In this document: positions 26,676-35,097 of the stretch, one piece after another
How the letters are laid out: each line of letters opens with the position of its first letter
How positions within the stretch are numbered: the first letter of the stretch is position 1
Notes under the pieces: model-generated
The model's input: the letters and a program-made list of their open reading frames with translations, nothing else
What the model was told of the DNA's origin: nothing
Database searches by the model: none
Made by a program: the position numbers and the translations under genes
Origin: Paraplanobispora takensis
GTDB taxonomy: Bacteria; Actinomycetota; Actinomycetes; Streptosporangiales; Streptosporangiaceae
Length of the DNA stretch: 64,000 nucleotides
Assembly: GCF_016863195.1 (NCBI RefSeq)
Contig: NZ_BOOK01000037.1
Coordinates: forward strand, 117,259-181,258
Direction of reading: 5' to 3'

Positions 26676-28790
26676 GTGAGGAACTTCCTGAAGGCCGCGC
26701 CCGACACCCTGGGGTGCCATATCGGGTTCGGGGGACATCCCGATCCGCCGGTACGGCTGTGCGACGGGGCCGACGCGACCTGGACGGACCTGGACGGCCT
26801 CTCGCCGGACCGCCCGCTGCCGGGCAAGGGGATCACCCGGCTGCTCCTGCTCGCCAGGACGCCCGGCGACCTGCGGCGGGCCGTCCCCCTGGCCGGCGTG
26901 CTGCCCGACGTGCGCGCGGTCACGGTGGCCATCGCCGAATCGCCCGGCTGGCGGCCGGCGCCGGTGCCGGTCCTCGGCGGCGGCCGGCACTGGGAGGGAC
27001 TGCTCGACCTGCGGACCCGCCGCCGGCCGGACGGCTCGTGGCGGATCGACGCGGACTTCGCCGTGCGGACGCCGGCGGGGGAGCTGCTGAAGGCTCTGTC
27101 CCGCGCTCTGAGCGGTCCCGTGCGGGGTGAGACGCCGGTGGTGTCCCTGGCCGGAGCCGGCTCCTGCCACTGGCGGCCGGGGGACCCCAACGTCGTGCTC
27201 GCCCCGGAGGAGGGCCCCGTGCCCGACCGGCGGGAGGCGACGGGATGCGACCTGCTGCTGAGGACCGTGGACGCCGCCTCGCCGCTCTGGCAGGACGGCG
27301 GCGTGGACCCGGTGGACCGGCCGGTGCCCGGCGGCACGCTCCCGGCCGGAGGCGGTTCCGGACTCCCGGCCGGGGGCGGTCTCGGACTCCTGGCAGGGAG
27401 CGGTTCCGGCGGCCTCGGCGGCGTCCCGCCCCAGGAGGGGCGGTCCCAGGGCGGGCGGTCCCAGGGCGGGCCTCAGGACGGGCGGCCTCAGGACGGGCCT
27501 CAGGATGGGCAGGGGCTCCCTCCGGCGCTCCGCGCCGACGACCTGCCCCCCGTCGACGAGACCTCGGTGTGCCCCGTCGGTTTCCTCGCCGACACCGACG
27601 GGCCGCCCGGCGAGCTGCGGGAGGCGGACGGCGCCTACGAGATCGTCCGGCGGGACCGGGTCATCACGCGCTTCCCCGCCTCCGGCGCCCTCACCGACGC
27701 GGACGTCGCCCGCCTGCGCGGGCTCCCGGGCGTGGTGGCGGACCTCGGCGGAGACCGGCCCGCGCGGACCGGGCTCGCGCACGCCGTCTGCGGCCTGGCC
27801 GCGGCGGGGGTGCCCGTGCTGACCGGCCCGGACGGACTGGGCGGCCGGTGGGCGGACGCGCTCGGTGCGGAGCTGGCGGCGCTGCTGGAGGGGTTCGACC
27901 CGGGGGAGCTGTGCGACCCCATGGAGCGCGAGCTGTTCAGCATCAGGTTGCGGCGCGCGGCGCTCGGCACGCACGGTGTGGCGGCCAGGTGGCGCGGGAT
28001 CGCCGCGTCGCGGGGCCTGTGCCCGCCGGGCCCGCCGGCCGTCTCGGTGCTGCTGTGCACCCGGCGGCCCGAGCTGGTGGGGTTCGCGCTGGAGCAGGTG
28101 GCCCGGCAGCGCGGGGTGGAGACGGAGGTGGTCCTCTCCCTGCACGGGGTCCCGGCGAGCCTGCCCGAGGTGCGCGAGGCGACGGACGCCTACGGGGGAG
28201 CCCTCACCGTGATCGAGGAGGACGGGCGGCGCGTGTTCGGCGAGGTTCTCGACCGGGCCGCCCGCCGCGCCTCCGGAGCCCTGCTGGCCAAGATGGACGA
28301 CGACGACTGGTACGGCCCGGACCACCTGTCCGACCTGCTGCTGGCCCGGCGGTACTCGGGCGCCGACCTGGTGGGGGTCGCGGCCGAGTTCTTCTATCTC
28401 GAATCCCTCGGGATCACCGTGCGCCGCCACTGCGAGTCGGAGCTGTACGCCGGGCACGTGGCCGGCAGCTCCATCCTGATCTCGCGGGAGGCCTTCGACG
28501 GCGCCGGAGGATTCCGCCCGATCCCCCGCACGGTGGACGGCCAGCTGCTGGAGTCGGTCGCGGCCGCCGGCGGCAGGATCTACCGCGCGCACGGCTTCAA
28601 CTACATCGTCGGCAGGCGCCGCGTGGCCGGGCACACGTGGAAGGAACCGGTCAACACGTTCCTGTCGAGATACCGCCGGCAGTGGCGGGGGTTCTACGCC
28701 AACCCGCTGATGGAACTGCCCGGATCCTCTCCCGACGGAGAGTCCCGCGCCGCGGACGAGACCGCCATGGCGAGAAAAGGACACTGGTGA
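26676..28790 (+). CDS. GT2 glycosyltransferase with large uncharacterised N-terminal region
   Basis: A 704-residue protein. The C-terminal GT-A domain starts near residue 450 (PAVSVLLCTRRPELVGFALEQ), with a metal site LAKMDDDDWYGPDH (D541-D544), AGSSILISREAF and GGFRPIPRTVDGQLL. Residues 1 to about 220 look like a separate alpha/beta domain (DLDGLSPDRPLPGKGITRLLLLARTPG) that I do not recognise. About 50 residues of Gly/Ser/Gln/Pro-rich repeats (roughly 222-276) separate it from a second unknown segment. Start GTG 26676 follows a GGGGGG run by 6 bases. The stop overlaps the next start by one base (TGATG), so this and the next GT2 are coupled. It probably extends a surface glycan in the cytoplasm. 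Confidence 0.8.
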   Translation: MRNFLKAAPDTLGCHIGFGGHPDPPVRLCDGADATWTDLDGLSPDRPLPGKGITRLLLLARTPGDLRRAVPLAGVLPDVRAVTVAIAESPGWRPAPVPVLGGGRHWEGLLDLRTRRRPDGSWRIDADFAVRTPAGELLKALSRALSGPVRGETPVVSLAGAGSCHWRPGDPNVVLAPEEGPVPDRREATGCDLLLRTVDAASPLWQDGGVDPVDRPVPGGTLPAGGGSGLPAGGGLGLLAGSGSGGLGGVPPQEGRSQGGRSQGGPQDGRPQDGPQDGQGLPPALRADDLPPVDETSVCPVGFLADTDGPPGELREADGAYEIVRRDRVITRFPASGALTDADVARLRGLPGVVADLGGDRPARTGLAHAVCGLAAAGVPVLTGPDGLGGRWADALGAELAALLEGFDPGELCDPMERELFSIRLRRAALGTHGVAARWRGIAASRGLCPPGPPAVSVLLCTRRPELVGFALEQVARQRGVETEVVLSLHGVPASLPEVREATDAYGGALTVIEEDGRRVFGEVLDRAARRASGALLAKMDDDDWYGPDHLSDLLLARRYSGADLVGVAAEFFYLESLGITVRRHCESELYAGHVAGSSILISREAFDGAGGFRPIPRTVDGQLLESVAAAGGRIYRAHGFNYIVGRRRVAGHTWKEPVNTFLSRYRRQWRGFYANPLMELPGSSPDGESRAADETAMARKGHW
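27340..27512 (+). repeat. In-frame coding minisatellite in the GT2 linker
   Basis: Two adjacent repeat families: GGCGGTTCCGGACTCCCGGC-like units (27340-27418) and GGGCGGTCCCA / GGGCGGCCTCAGGAC-like units (27434-27512). They encode glycine-serine and RSQGG/PQDG repeats. The frame is kept throughout, so copy number could vary without breaking the protein. Confidence 0.75.
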
Positions 28791-30469
28791 TGCACATGCG
28801 TACTGCGAACCCGGACGCGGCGCCCGAACCCCGGATCCGGATGAACGACTTCGGCGCCCTGTCCCCTCCGGCGCTGGGCGCCTGGACTCCCCGCCGCAGC
28901 GTGAGCATCGTGATCCCGGCCTACCGGTCCGACGAGACGCTCCCGCTCACGCTCGCGAGCCTGGCCGGGCAGAGCTATCCCGCCCACCTGACGGAGGTCG
29001 TCGTCGTCGACGACGGGGAGGGCGAGCCGCTGAGCCTTCCCGAGTCGGCGCCGGAGAACACGCGGGTCGTCCGGCCGGAACCCGGCGGCTGGGGCATCGC
29101 CAACGCCTTCCACACCGGCGTGCTGGCCGCGGAGGGGGAGGTGGTGCACCGGATCGACGCCGACCTCGTCCTGCAGGCCGAGCACGTCGAGGCGCAGATG
29201 CGCTGGCACCACCTGGCGGGCTACCTGGTGGTCCTGGGGCACCTGCGGTTCAACGACTACGACCCCGCGTCCCTGACCGCCTCGGAGGTGCACGCCGCCG
29301 TCGTCGCGGGCACCGTGGGCAAGCTCTTCGACGACGAGGGGACGCCCCAGTGGACCGAGGCGAAGTGGGATGAGACCGCCGACCTGCGCTGGGCCGGGCT
29401 GGACGTCTTCCGCCTCAACGTCGGCGCCACGGCGTCCATGACGAAGGAGCTCTATCTGAGCGCCGGGGGCATGGACACCTCGCTGGCGCGCGGATCGGAC
29501 ACCGAGATCGGCTACCGCCTCGCGCAGGCCGGCGCGGTCTTCGTCGCCGACAGGGAGTCGCACTGCCGCCATCTGGGCAGCTCGACGGTGATGCGCCGGC
29601 AGAACGAGGTGCAGCGTTACACCCAGCCGTACATGGCCGAACGCATCCCCTACCGCCAGTACCGCTCGCCCAAGGGCCCCAACCGGCGCTACGCCGTACC
29701 CAAGGTGGAGGCGGTGGTGACCGCCGGAGGGTGCTCGCTGGAGGATGTGCGGGCCACCGTCAACGGCCTGCTGGGCAGCTGGATGTCCGACGTCCGCGTC
29801 ACCCTGGTCGGCCCCTGGGGCCTGCTCACCGACGAGCGCCGCTCCCCGCTGGACGACCCGCTGCTCGACCTGCGCCTGGTCCGGGAGACCTTCCGGGGGG
29901 AGGACCGCGTCCGCTTCGCGGAGGAGGCCGGCGCGACGGCCTTCCCGTCGCCGTTCCGGTTCACCTGCCCGGCCGGGTGGGTCCTGGAGCCGGAGACGCT
30001 GGGCCGGCTGGTGGGCTTCGCCGAGGAGCGGGCGCTCGGCCTGGTGTCCCTGGTCGTGGACGAGCGGCAGGAGCCGGTGGCGGCCCGGCTGGAGCGCACC
30101 GCCGCCCTGTCGCGCGCCCGGCTGCTCGTGCGGCCGGGTGAGGACCTGGAGGAGGTGGTCCACCAGGTCTCCGGCACGGTCTGGGAGGACGGGCGCCGGT
30201 GGGGGATCATGCCCGCGGGCGACCCCGACTCCACCGCCGAGGACGGGCTGGAGGCCCAGGCGGAGCGCTGGCGCAGGCGGGCCGAGAGGTGGGAGGTCCG
30301 GGCGCTGCGCTGGAAGGAGAAGGCGCTGGCCATGCAGATGAGGGGACTCGACCCGGTGGCGGCACGGAGCCTGCGCCGGGCGGTCGGCAAGGGGCTGCGG
30401 CTGGTCAGGGCGGCCGGGGGCCGCAGGACCGGTGCGGCCGGAACCCGCGACCGCCGATCCGGAGGATGA
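28790..30469 (+). CDS. GT2 glycosyltransferase with C-terminal basic/coiled region
   Basis: A 559-residue protein. A GT-A domain spans about residues 35-310: RSVSIVIPAYRSDETLPLTLASLAGQSYP, VVVVDDGEGE, the metal site HRIDADLVLQAEHV (D123, D125), a large-residue NVGATASMTKELYLSAGGMD and SDTEIGYRLAQAGAVF (ED-like catalytic pair). Residues about 340-480 are a second alpha/beta region of unknown role. The last 90 residues are charged (AQAERWRRRAERWEVRALRWKEKALAMQ), likely a coiled coil or membrane-surface helix. It overlaps the stop of the previous gene by one base and is 3 bp from the next, so three glycosyltransferases form one operon. Donor and acceptor are unknown. Confidence 0.82.
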   Translation: MHMRTANPDAAPEPRIRMNDFGALSPPALGAWTPRRSVSIVIPAYRSDETLPLTLASLAGQSYPAHLTEVVVVDDGEGEPLSLPESAPENTRVVRPEPGGWGIANAFHTGVLAAEGEVVHRIDADLVLQAEHVEAQMRWHHLAGYLVVLGHLRFNDYDPASLTASEVHAAVVAGTVGKLFDDEGTPQWTEAKWDETADLRWAGLDVFRLNVGATASMTKELYLSAGGMDTSLARGSDTEIGYRLAQAGAVFVADRESHCRHLGSSTVMRRQNEVQRYTQPYMAERIPYRQYRSPKGPNRRYAVPKVEAVVTAGGCSLEDVRATVNGLLGSWMSDVRVTLVGPWGLLTDERRSPLDDPLLDLRLVRETFRGEDRVRFAEEAGATAFPSPFRFTCPAGWVLEPETLGRLVGFAEERALGLVSLVVDERQEPVAARLERTAALSRARLLVRPGEDLEEVVHQVSGTVWEDGRRWGIMPAGDPDSTAEDGLEAQAERWRRRAERWEVRALRWKEKALAMQMRGLDPVAARSLRRAVGKGLRLVRAAGGRRTGAAGTRDRRSGG

Positions 30470-30472
30470 GCC

Positions 30473-33400
30473 ATGCCGCTGATCAGCGTCATCGTGCCGA
30501 TCTACAACGTCGAGCGCTACCTGGACGCGTGCCTGGAGTCCCTGGCCTGCCAGACCTGGCAGGACATCGAGGTCGTCATGGTCGACGACGGCTCACCCGA
30601 CGCCGGTGCCGCGATCGCCGAGCGCCACGCGGCGCGCGACCCCCGCTTCGTACTGGTGCGCCGGCCCAACGGCGGTCTGGGCGCGGCGCGCAACACGGGG
30701 CTGCGCCGGGCCCGGGGGGAGTTCCTCGCCTTCCTCGACGGCGACGACATGCTGCCCCTGCACGCGCTGGAGACCATGGTCACCACCCTCATGGAGACCG
30801 GGTCCGACTTCGTGGCGGGGAACGTGCACCGCTTCAGCGGGCGGGGCGTACGGCAGTCGCCGATGCACCGCGAGGTCTTCGCCCGCGCCAGGCGGCGCAC
30901 CCGCATCGCCGACGACGACCTGCTGATGCGCGACCGCCTGGTCACCAACAAGCTGTGGCGGCGCTCGTTCTGGGACGGGCACGGGTTCGGGTTCCCCGAG
31001 GGCGTGCTGTACGAGGACATCGTGGTCGCGCTCCGGGCGCACTTCCTCGCCGAGGCCGTGGACGTGCTTCCCGTCCCCGTCTACCTGTGGCGGGAGCGGG
31101 AGGGCGAGCAGCTGTCGATCACCCAGGACCGCGCGCAGGTCAAGGGCGTCGAGGACCGGTTCACCGCCGTGCGCACGGTGCGCGCCTTCCTGACGGAGGA
31201 GGGCTTCGCCGAACACGTCCCCGTCTGGGACCGCACCGCCCTCGACCACGACCTGAGCGTCTTCCTGACGGCCCTGCGGCGGGGTGACGAGGCCTTCCGG
31301 CGGCGCTTCGCCGAGCTGACCGCGGCCTATCTCGACGAGGCCGGTCCCGGCGTGCCGGCCGCCGTCTCCGCCGCCCGCCGCGTGGCCTGGCACCTGGTAC
31401 GGCAGGGCCGGCTGGACGACGCGGCCGAGGCCGTCGCCTGGGAGCGGACGGCGGAGGCGCAGGCCGTGCGCCGGGGCGCCCGCTACCACCTCGACGCCCC
31501 GGTACCGGACCTGCCCGCGGCGGCGACGCGCCTGCGCGGTGACCTGACCCTGCTCCAGCGCCTGGACGAGGTGCGCTGGGAGGACGGCCGCCTGGTGGTC
31601 GAGGGGCGGGTCACCCTGCGCTACCTGCGCCCGACCCAGCGCGTGCACCAGCAGGTGTTCGCCACGCTGGTGCAGTCCGGCACCGGACGGCAGGTCCGCG
31701 TCCCGGTCACCGCGATCCAGGCGGGGTCGATCGGCTCCCCGCGGCACAGCCGCAAGCGGCGCGACTGGGGCGGCTTCCGCCTCGTCGTCGACCCCGCGAA
31801 GCTCGACGGCGGGCGGGCCTCGACCTGGCACGTCGAGCTGATGGTGCTGCACCGCGGCATGGTGCGGCGCGAGCGGCTGCGCGGGAACGCCTGCGGCGCC
31901 CACGAGGCGTGGCCGGGCGTGCGGGTGGTCGCCGAGCAGGACGACGGGGACTTCGCCCTCAGGGTCGAGCCGGAGCGGCTGCGGCTGACCGGCCGGTCGG
32001 TGGAGGCGGGCCGGATCCGGCTGACCGGCACGGCCCTGACCGGCCTGACCGCGCCCGCCCTCGAACTGGTCCCCGGGCCCGGGGGCTCGACCCTGTCCTA
32101 CCCCGTCCACGGCGGGGACGGGGCCTTCCACGCCGAGATCGACCTGGCGGACGTGCTGCCCCGGCGTGTCCCCCGCCTGACCCCCGGCGGTCCCGAGGCC
32201 GCGGCCCTGGACACGAGGACGGAGTGGCGGATCCGCTTGGTCGACGGCGGGAGGGTGATGCCGATCGCCGACGATCTCGTGCCGTCCCGCCACGCGGAGG
32301 GCGGCCGCGAGATCATCGCGGGGCCCTCGCCCGCGGGCGAGCTGACGTTGCGCGTGCAGCCCCCGGCGGCCGTCGTGGAGCGCGCCGAGTGGTCGGCCGA
32401 CGGCCGGTTGCTGCTGGCCGGCGGGTTCACCGGCACCGGAGGGGCGCCGGTCCATCTCGTCGCCTCCTGCGCCGACCGTCACGACGAGCGGCTGTTCCCC
32501 GTCCACTGCGACGGCGCCCGCTTCGAGGCGGAGATCGCCCCCGGCGCGGTCCACTCCCTGGCCGGGACGCTCCCGCTGCCGTCGGGCAGATACCGGCTGG
32601 CCCTGCGGGCCCCCGACCGCGAACTCCCCCTGGAGGCCTGCGGGGCCGTACAGCACCGCACACCCGTGCGGACCTTCGTGCTGGAGGCCGACGAGGCGGG
32701 GAACGCGCTGCTCACGGTGGACGGCGACCTGACGGAGGAGGAGCGCGGCGCGGCCAACCAGCGGGAGCTGCGCACGACGCACTACGCGGGATGGCGGCGC
32801 GAGCCGCTGCGGCAGGCGGTGCTGTTCGACAGCTTCTCCGGCAGGCAGTTCTCCGGCAGCCCCAGGGCCGTCTACGAGGAGCTGCGGCGCAGGGGCGCCG
32901 AGCTGGAGTTCCTGTGGGTCGTCCGCGACGGGCAGGTCGAACTGCCCTCCGACGTGGCGCCGGTGCGCCTGCAGGGCAGGGAGCACTACGAGGCGCTCGC
33001 CCGCTGCCGCTACGTCGTCACCGACACCGACCTGCCGATGTGGTTCGAGCACCGGGAGGGGCAGGCGGTCCTGCAGACCCGGCGCGGCTCCCCGCTGCGG
33101 CGCGTCGGGTTCGACACCGGCGGGGCCCGCCGCGGTCTGCCCGAGGCGCACGAGGAGCTGATCAGGCAGACCGCGACGTGGGACTACCTGATCTCGCCCA
33201 GCCCTTGGTGCACGCCGATCCTGAAGGAGGCCTTCGCCTTCGGAGGCGCGCTGCTGGAGACCGGCTCCCCGCGCAACGACGTGCTGGCCGGTCCGGACCG
33301 GTGGGAGAGGGCCGCGCGGGTCCGGGAGCGGATCGGCGTGCTGCCCGGAAGGAAGACGGTGCTGTACGCCCCGGCCGCGCGGCGGGAAGCCGTCGACGGC

Positions 33401-33883
33401 AGGGGCCGGCGCCGGTTCGACCTCCGACTGGACCTGGACCGCATGCGTGAGCGGCTCGGCCCGGACCACACCGTGCTGGTGCGCCGGCACCCCGACGTGG
33501 TCGACATGGCGTTGCGGACGGGTGACGGGTTCGCCGTCGACGTGTCGGCCTACCCGGACGCCGCGGAGCTGTACCTCGCCGCAGACGTGCTGGTCACCGA
33601 CTACTCCTCGGCGATGGCCGACTTCGCGGTGACGGGCCGGCCGATCCTGCTGTACGCCTACGACCTCGAACAGCAGCGGGAGGAACGGGGCTTCTACCTC
33701 GACCTGGAGACGGAGGCGCCGGGCCCGCTGCTGCGGAGCACGGAGGAGGTCGTCGCCGCGCTCCGCGGGCTCGGCGAGGTCGCCGCGGAGTACGGGCCGC
33801 GGTACGCCGACTTCACCGCCCGGTACTGCGCGCTCGACGACGGGGGCGCCGCCGCGAGAGTGGTCGACGCGCTCTTCACCTGA
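30473..33883 (+). CDS. Bifunctional GT2 glycosyltransferase / CDP-glycerol glycerophosphotransferase (TagF-like), with altered TagF catalytic motif
   Basis: A 1136-residue fusion. Residues 1 to about 250 are a GT2 domain (PLISVIVPIYNVERYLDACLESL, DGDDMLPLHALE, GVLYEDIVVALRAHF). A beta-rich middle (about 360-760) may bind glycan. The last 350 residues match the CDP-glycerol glycerophosphotransferase family: SPRAVYEELRRRG, VLVRRHPD (H1006), LVTDYSSAMADFAVTGRPI (D1043). Family members polymerise glycerol- or ribitol-phosphate teichoic acids. Where the family has TWHGTP, this protein has TRRGSP (R870, R871, S873), so the expected catalytic histidine is lost while the second site remains. The TagF half may be inactive or use another substrate. 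The start is 3 bp after the previous stop. Confidence 0.85.
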   Translation: MPLISVIVPIYNVERYLDACLESLACQTWQDIEVVMVDDGSPDAGAAIAERHAARDPRFVLVRRPNGGLGAARNTGLRRARGEFLAFLDGDDMLPLHALETMVTTLMETGSDFVAGNVHRFSGRGVRQSPMHREVFARARRRTRIADDDLLMRDRLVTNKLWRRSFWDGHGFGFPEGVLYEDIVVALRAHFLAEAVDVLPVPVYLWREREGEQLSITQDRAQVKGVEDRFTAVRTVRAFLTEEGFAEHVPVWDRTALDHDLSVFLTALRRGDEAFRRRFAELTAAYLDEAGPGVPAAVSAARRVAWHLVRQGRLDDAAEAVAWERTAEAQAVRRGARYHLDAPVPDLPAAATRLRGDLTLLQRLDEVRWEDGRLVVEGRVTLRYLRPTQRVHQQVFATLVQSGTGRQVRVPVTAIQAGSIGSPRHSRKRRDWGGFRLVVDPAKLDGGRASTWHVELMVLHRGMVRRERLRGNACGAHEAWPGVRVVAEQDDGDFALRVEPERLRLTGRSVEAGRIRLTGTALTGLTAPALELVPGPGGSTLSYPVHGGDGAFHAEIDLADVLPRRVPRLTPGGPEAAALDTRTEWRIRLVDGGRVMPIADDLVPSRHAEGGREIIAGPSPAGELTLRVQPPAAVVERAEWSADGRLLLAGGFTGTGGAPVHLVASCADRHDERLFPVHCDGARFEAEIAPGAVHSLAGTLPLPSGRYRLALRAPDRELPLEACGAVQHRTPVRTFVLEADEAGNALLTVDGDLTEEERGAANQRELRTTHYAGWRREPLRQAVLFDSFSGRQFSGSPRAVYEELRRRGAELEFLWVVRDGQVELPSDVAPVRLQGREHYEALARCRYVVTDTDLPMWFEHREGQAVLQTRRGSPLRRVGFDTGGARRGLPEAHEELIRQTATWDYLISPSPWCTPILKEAFAFGGALLETGSPRNDVLAGPDRWERAARVRERIGVLPGRKTVLYAPAARREAVDGRGRRRFDLRLDLDRMRERLGPDHTVLVRRHPDVVDMALRTGDGFAVDVSAYPDAAELYLAADVLVTDYSSAMADFAVTGRPILLYAYDLEQQREERGFYLDLETEAPGPLLRSTEEVVAALRGLGEVAAEYGPRYADFTARYCALDDGGAAARVVDALFT

Positions 33884-33924
33884 CCGGGCGCTCTTCACCT
33901 GGCCCGGCGGTCTTCACCCGATCC
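33869..33924 (+). repeat. Tandem repeat across the 3' end of the TagF-like gene
   Basis: GCGCTCTTCACCTGACCGG (33869-33887), GCGCTCTTCACCTGGCCCGG (33888-33907) and a shorter CGGTCTTCACCCGATCC (33908-33924) are head to tail. The first copy contains the stop codon; the second has lost it. Confidence 0.8.
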
Positions 33925-33941
33925 GCGTACATGACACCGGG

Positions 33942-33970
33942 AAGCCCGGAGCCTTCGAGGCTCCGGGCTT
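33942..33970 (+). terminator. Strong terminator-like hairpin after the GT operon
   Basis: Perfect 12-bp arms AAGCCCGGAGCC and GGCTCCGGGCTT around TTCGA (13 bp if the closing T-A is counted), 59 bp after the stop. It is not followed by a long U run, as is usual in high-GC actinomycetes. The following 200 bp to the next gene show nothing else convincing. Confidence 0.8.
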
Positions 33971-34168
33971 TCGCGTCGTACGGCCGCGCGGAGTCATGGA
34001 GAGGACGTGGGCGACCGTCGGCGTCCCGCGCGGGAAGGTCGGCAAGTCCTCCGGCCGGTGTGCCGCTTCGTCAAAGCAAACCGCCCGACCGGCCCTGGTT
34101 GGTCAAGAACTGGCATGGAGACCTTCCAGTAGTTACAGAGCGTCATTGATGGTGGGCTGTGCGTCGCC

Positions 34169-35071
34169 ATGCTGGCATGCATGAGGGCCTACTCGTTGGA
34201 CGACGTTCACGCCACACGTAAGCGCAGAGACTCCTGGTGGACGGTTTTCCTCGTCGACCCGGTGGCCTGCAGGCTCACCTTGCACGTCGCCAACCACACG
34301 GCCGTCACGCCGAACGGGCTCACCCGGTTCTCCCTCGTGCTCGGCATGGGATCGGCGATCTGGTTCGCGGCGGGACAGCTCGTGGCGGGGGCCGCGCTGT
34401 TCTACCTGAGCTTCATGGTCGACTGCATGGACGGGAAGATCGCCCGCCTCAAGGGGACGGGGACGGCCTTCGGTCTGTGGCTCGACTACGTGGGCGACCG
34501 GGTCCGGGTCGTCCTGTGCGCGAGCGGCCTGGCGTTCGGCCAGTACGCCGCCACCGGGGACCTCGTCTACATCCTGCTGGGCGCGGGCGTCGCGGTGCTC
34601 GACCTGTTCCGCTACGTGAACGCGCCGCAGATGAAACGGGTGCGCGAGGTGGTCAGGGAGAGCCGGCCGGCGCACCACACCGGCCCGGTGGAGACCGCCC
34701 CCGTCGCGACGGACGAGATCTCCGTCAGCCCGGCCGACATCTCCTCGGTGCTGAACGAGGCCGACTCGCTGATCGCGGCCTCCTCGTCCCGTCCCCGGGC
34801 CGTGCTGATGATCATGGGAGCCCACCGCAGGCTCGGCCGGTTCCTGGCCCGGTACAGGGTGCGCAGCCACCTGATGAGCGGCATCGAGTTCCACGCCGCG
34901 GTGTTCGTGGTCGCCCCGCTGCTGGGGTCCTGGGCGCTGCTGCCCGTCTCGACCGCGGCGGGCGCGCTGCTCCTGCTGAACGAAGTCTTCCTGATCTACC
35001 GACTGTGGCTGTTCGCCCGGACGGCGCCCTCCGCGCCGATCGCGCAGGACGCCCAGCGCATACCTGTCTGA
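34169..35071 (+). CDS. CDP-alcohol phosphatidyltransferase family membrane protein
   Basis: A 300-residue membrane enzyme. DCMDGKIAR...GLWLDYVGDR (D85, D88, D106, D110) is the full CDP-alcohol phosphotransferase signature D-x2-D-G-x2-A-R-x8-G-x3-D-x3-D, which binds two metals and transfers a phospho-alcohol from a CDP donor. About six helices are predicted; unusually, a hydrophilic 60-residue insert (about 150-215: MKRVREVVRESRPAHHTGP...) splits the usual bundle. The donor might be a CDP-lipid or a soluble CDP-alcohol, and the product a phosphodiester-linked head group for the polymer made here. ATG 34169 is used, ATG 34181 is possible; neither has a ribosome site. Sulfotransferases follow 26 bp downstream. 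Confidence 0.85.
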   Translation: MLACMRAYSLDDVHATRKRRDSWWTVFLVDPVACRLTLHVANHTAVTPNGLTRFSLVLGMGSAIWFAAGQLVAGAALFYLSFMVDCMDGKIARLKGTGTAFGLWLDYVGDRVRVVLCASGLAFGQYAATGDLVYILLGAGVAVLDLFRYVNAPQMKRVREVVRESRPAHHTGPVETAPVATDEISVSPADISSVLNEADSLIAASSSRPRAVLMIMGAHRRLGRFLARYRVRSHLMSGIEFHAAVFVVAPLLGSWALLPVSTAAGALLLLNEVFLIYRLWLFARTAPSAPIAQDAQRIPV

Positions 35072-35097
35072 CCGACTCTCCACGGGGGTTCGTTGTG

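Noticed and set aside
33931..34184. Short plus-strand frames in the gap after the GT operon.
   Set aside because: They cross a terminator hairpin, lack ribosome sites and have chance-like composition.
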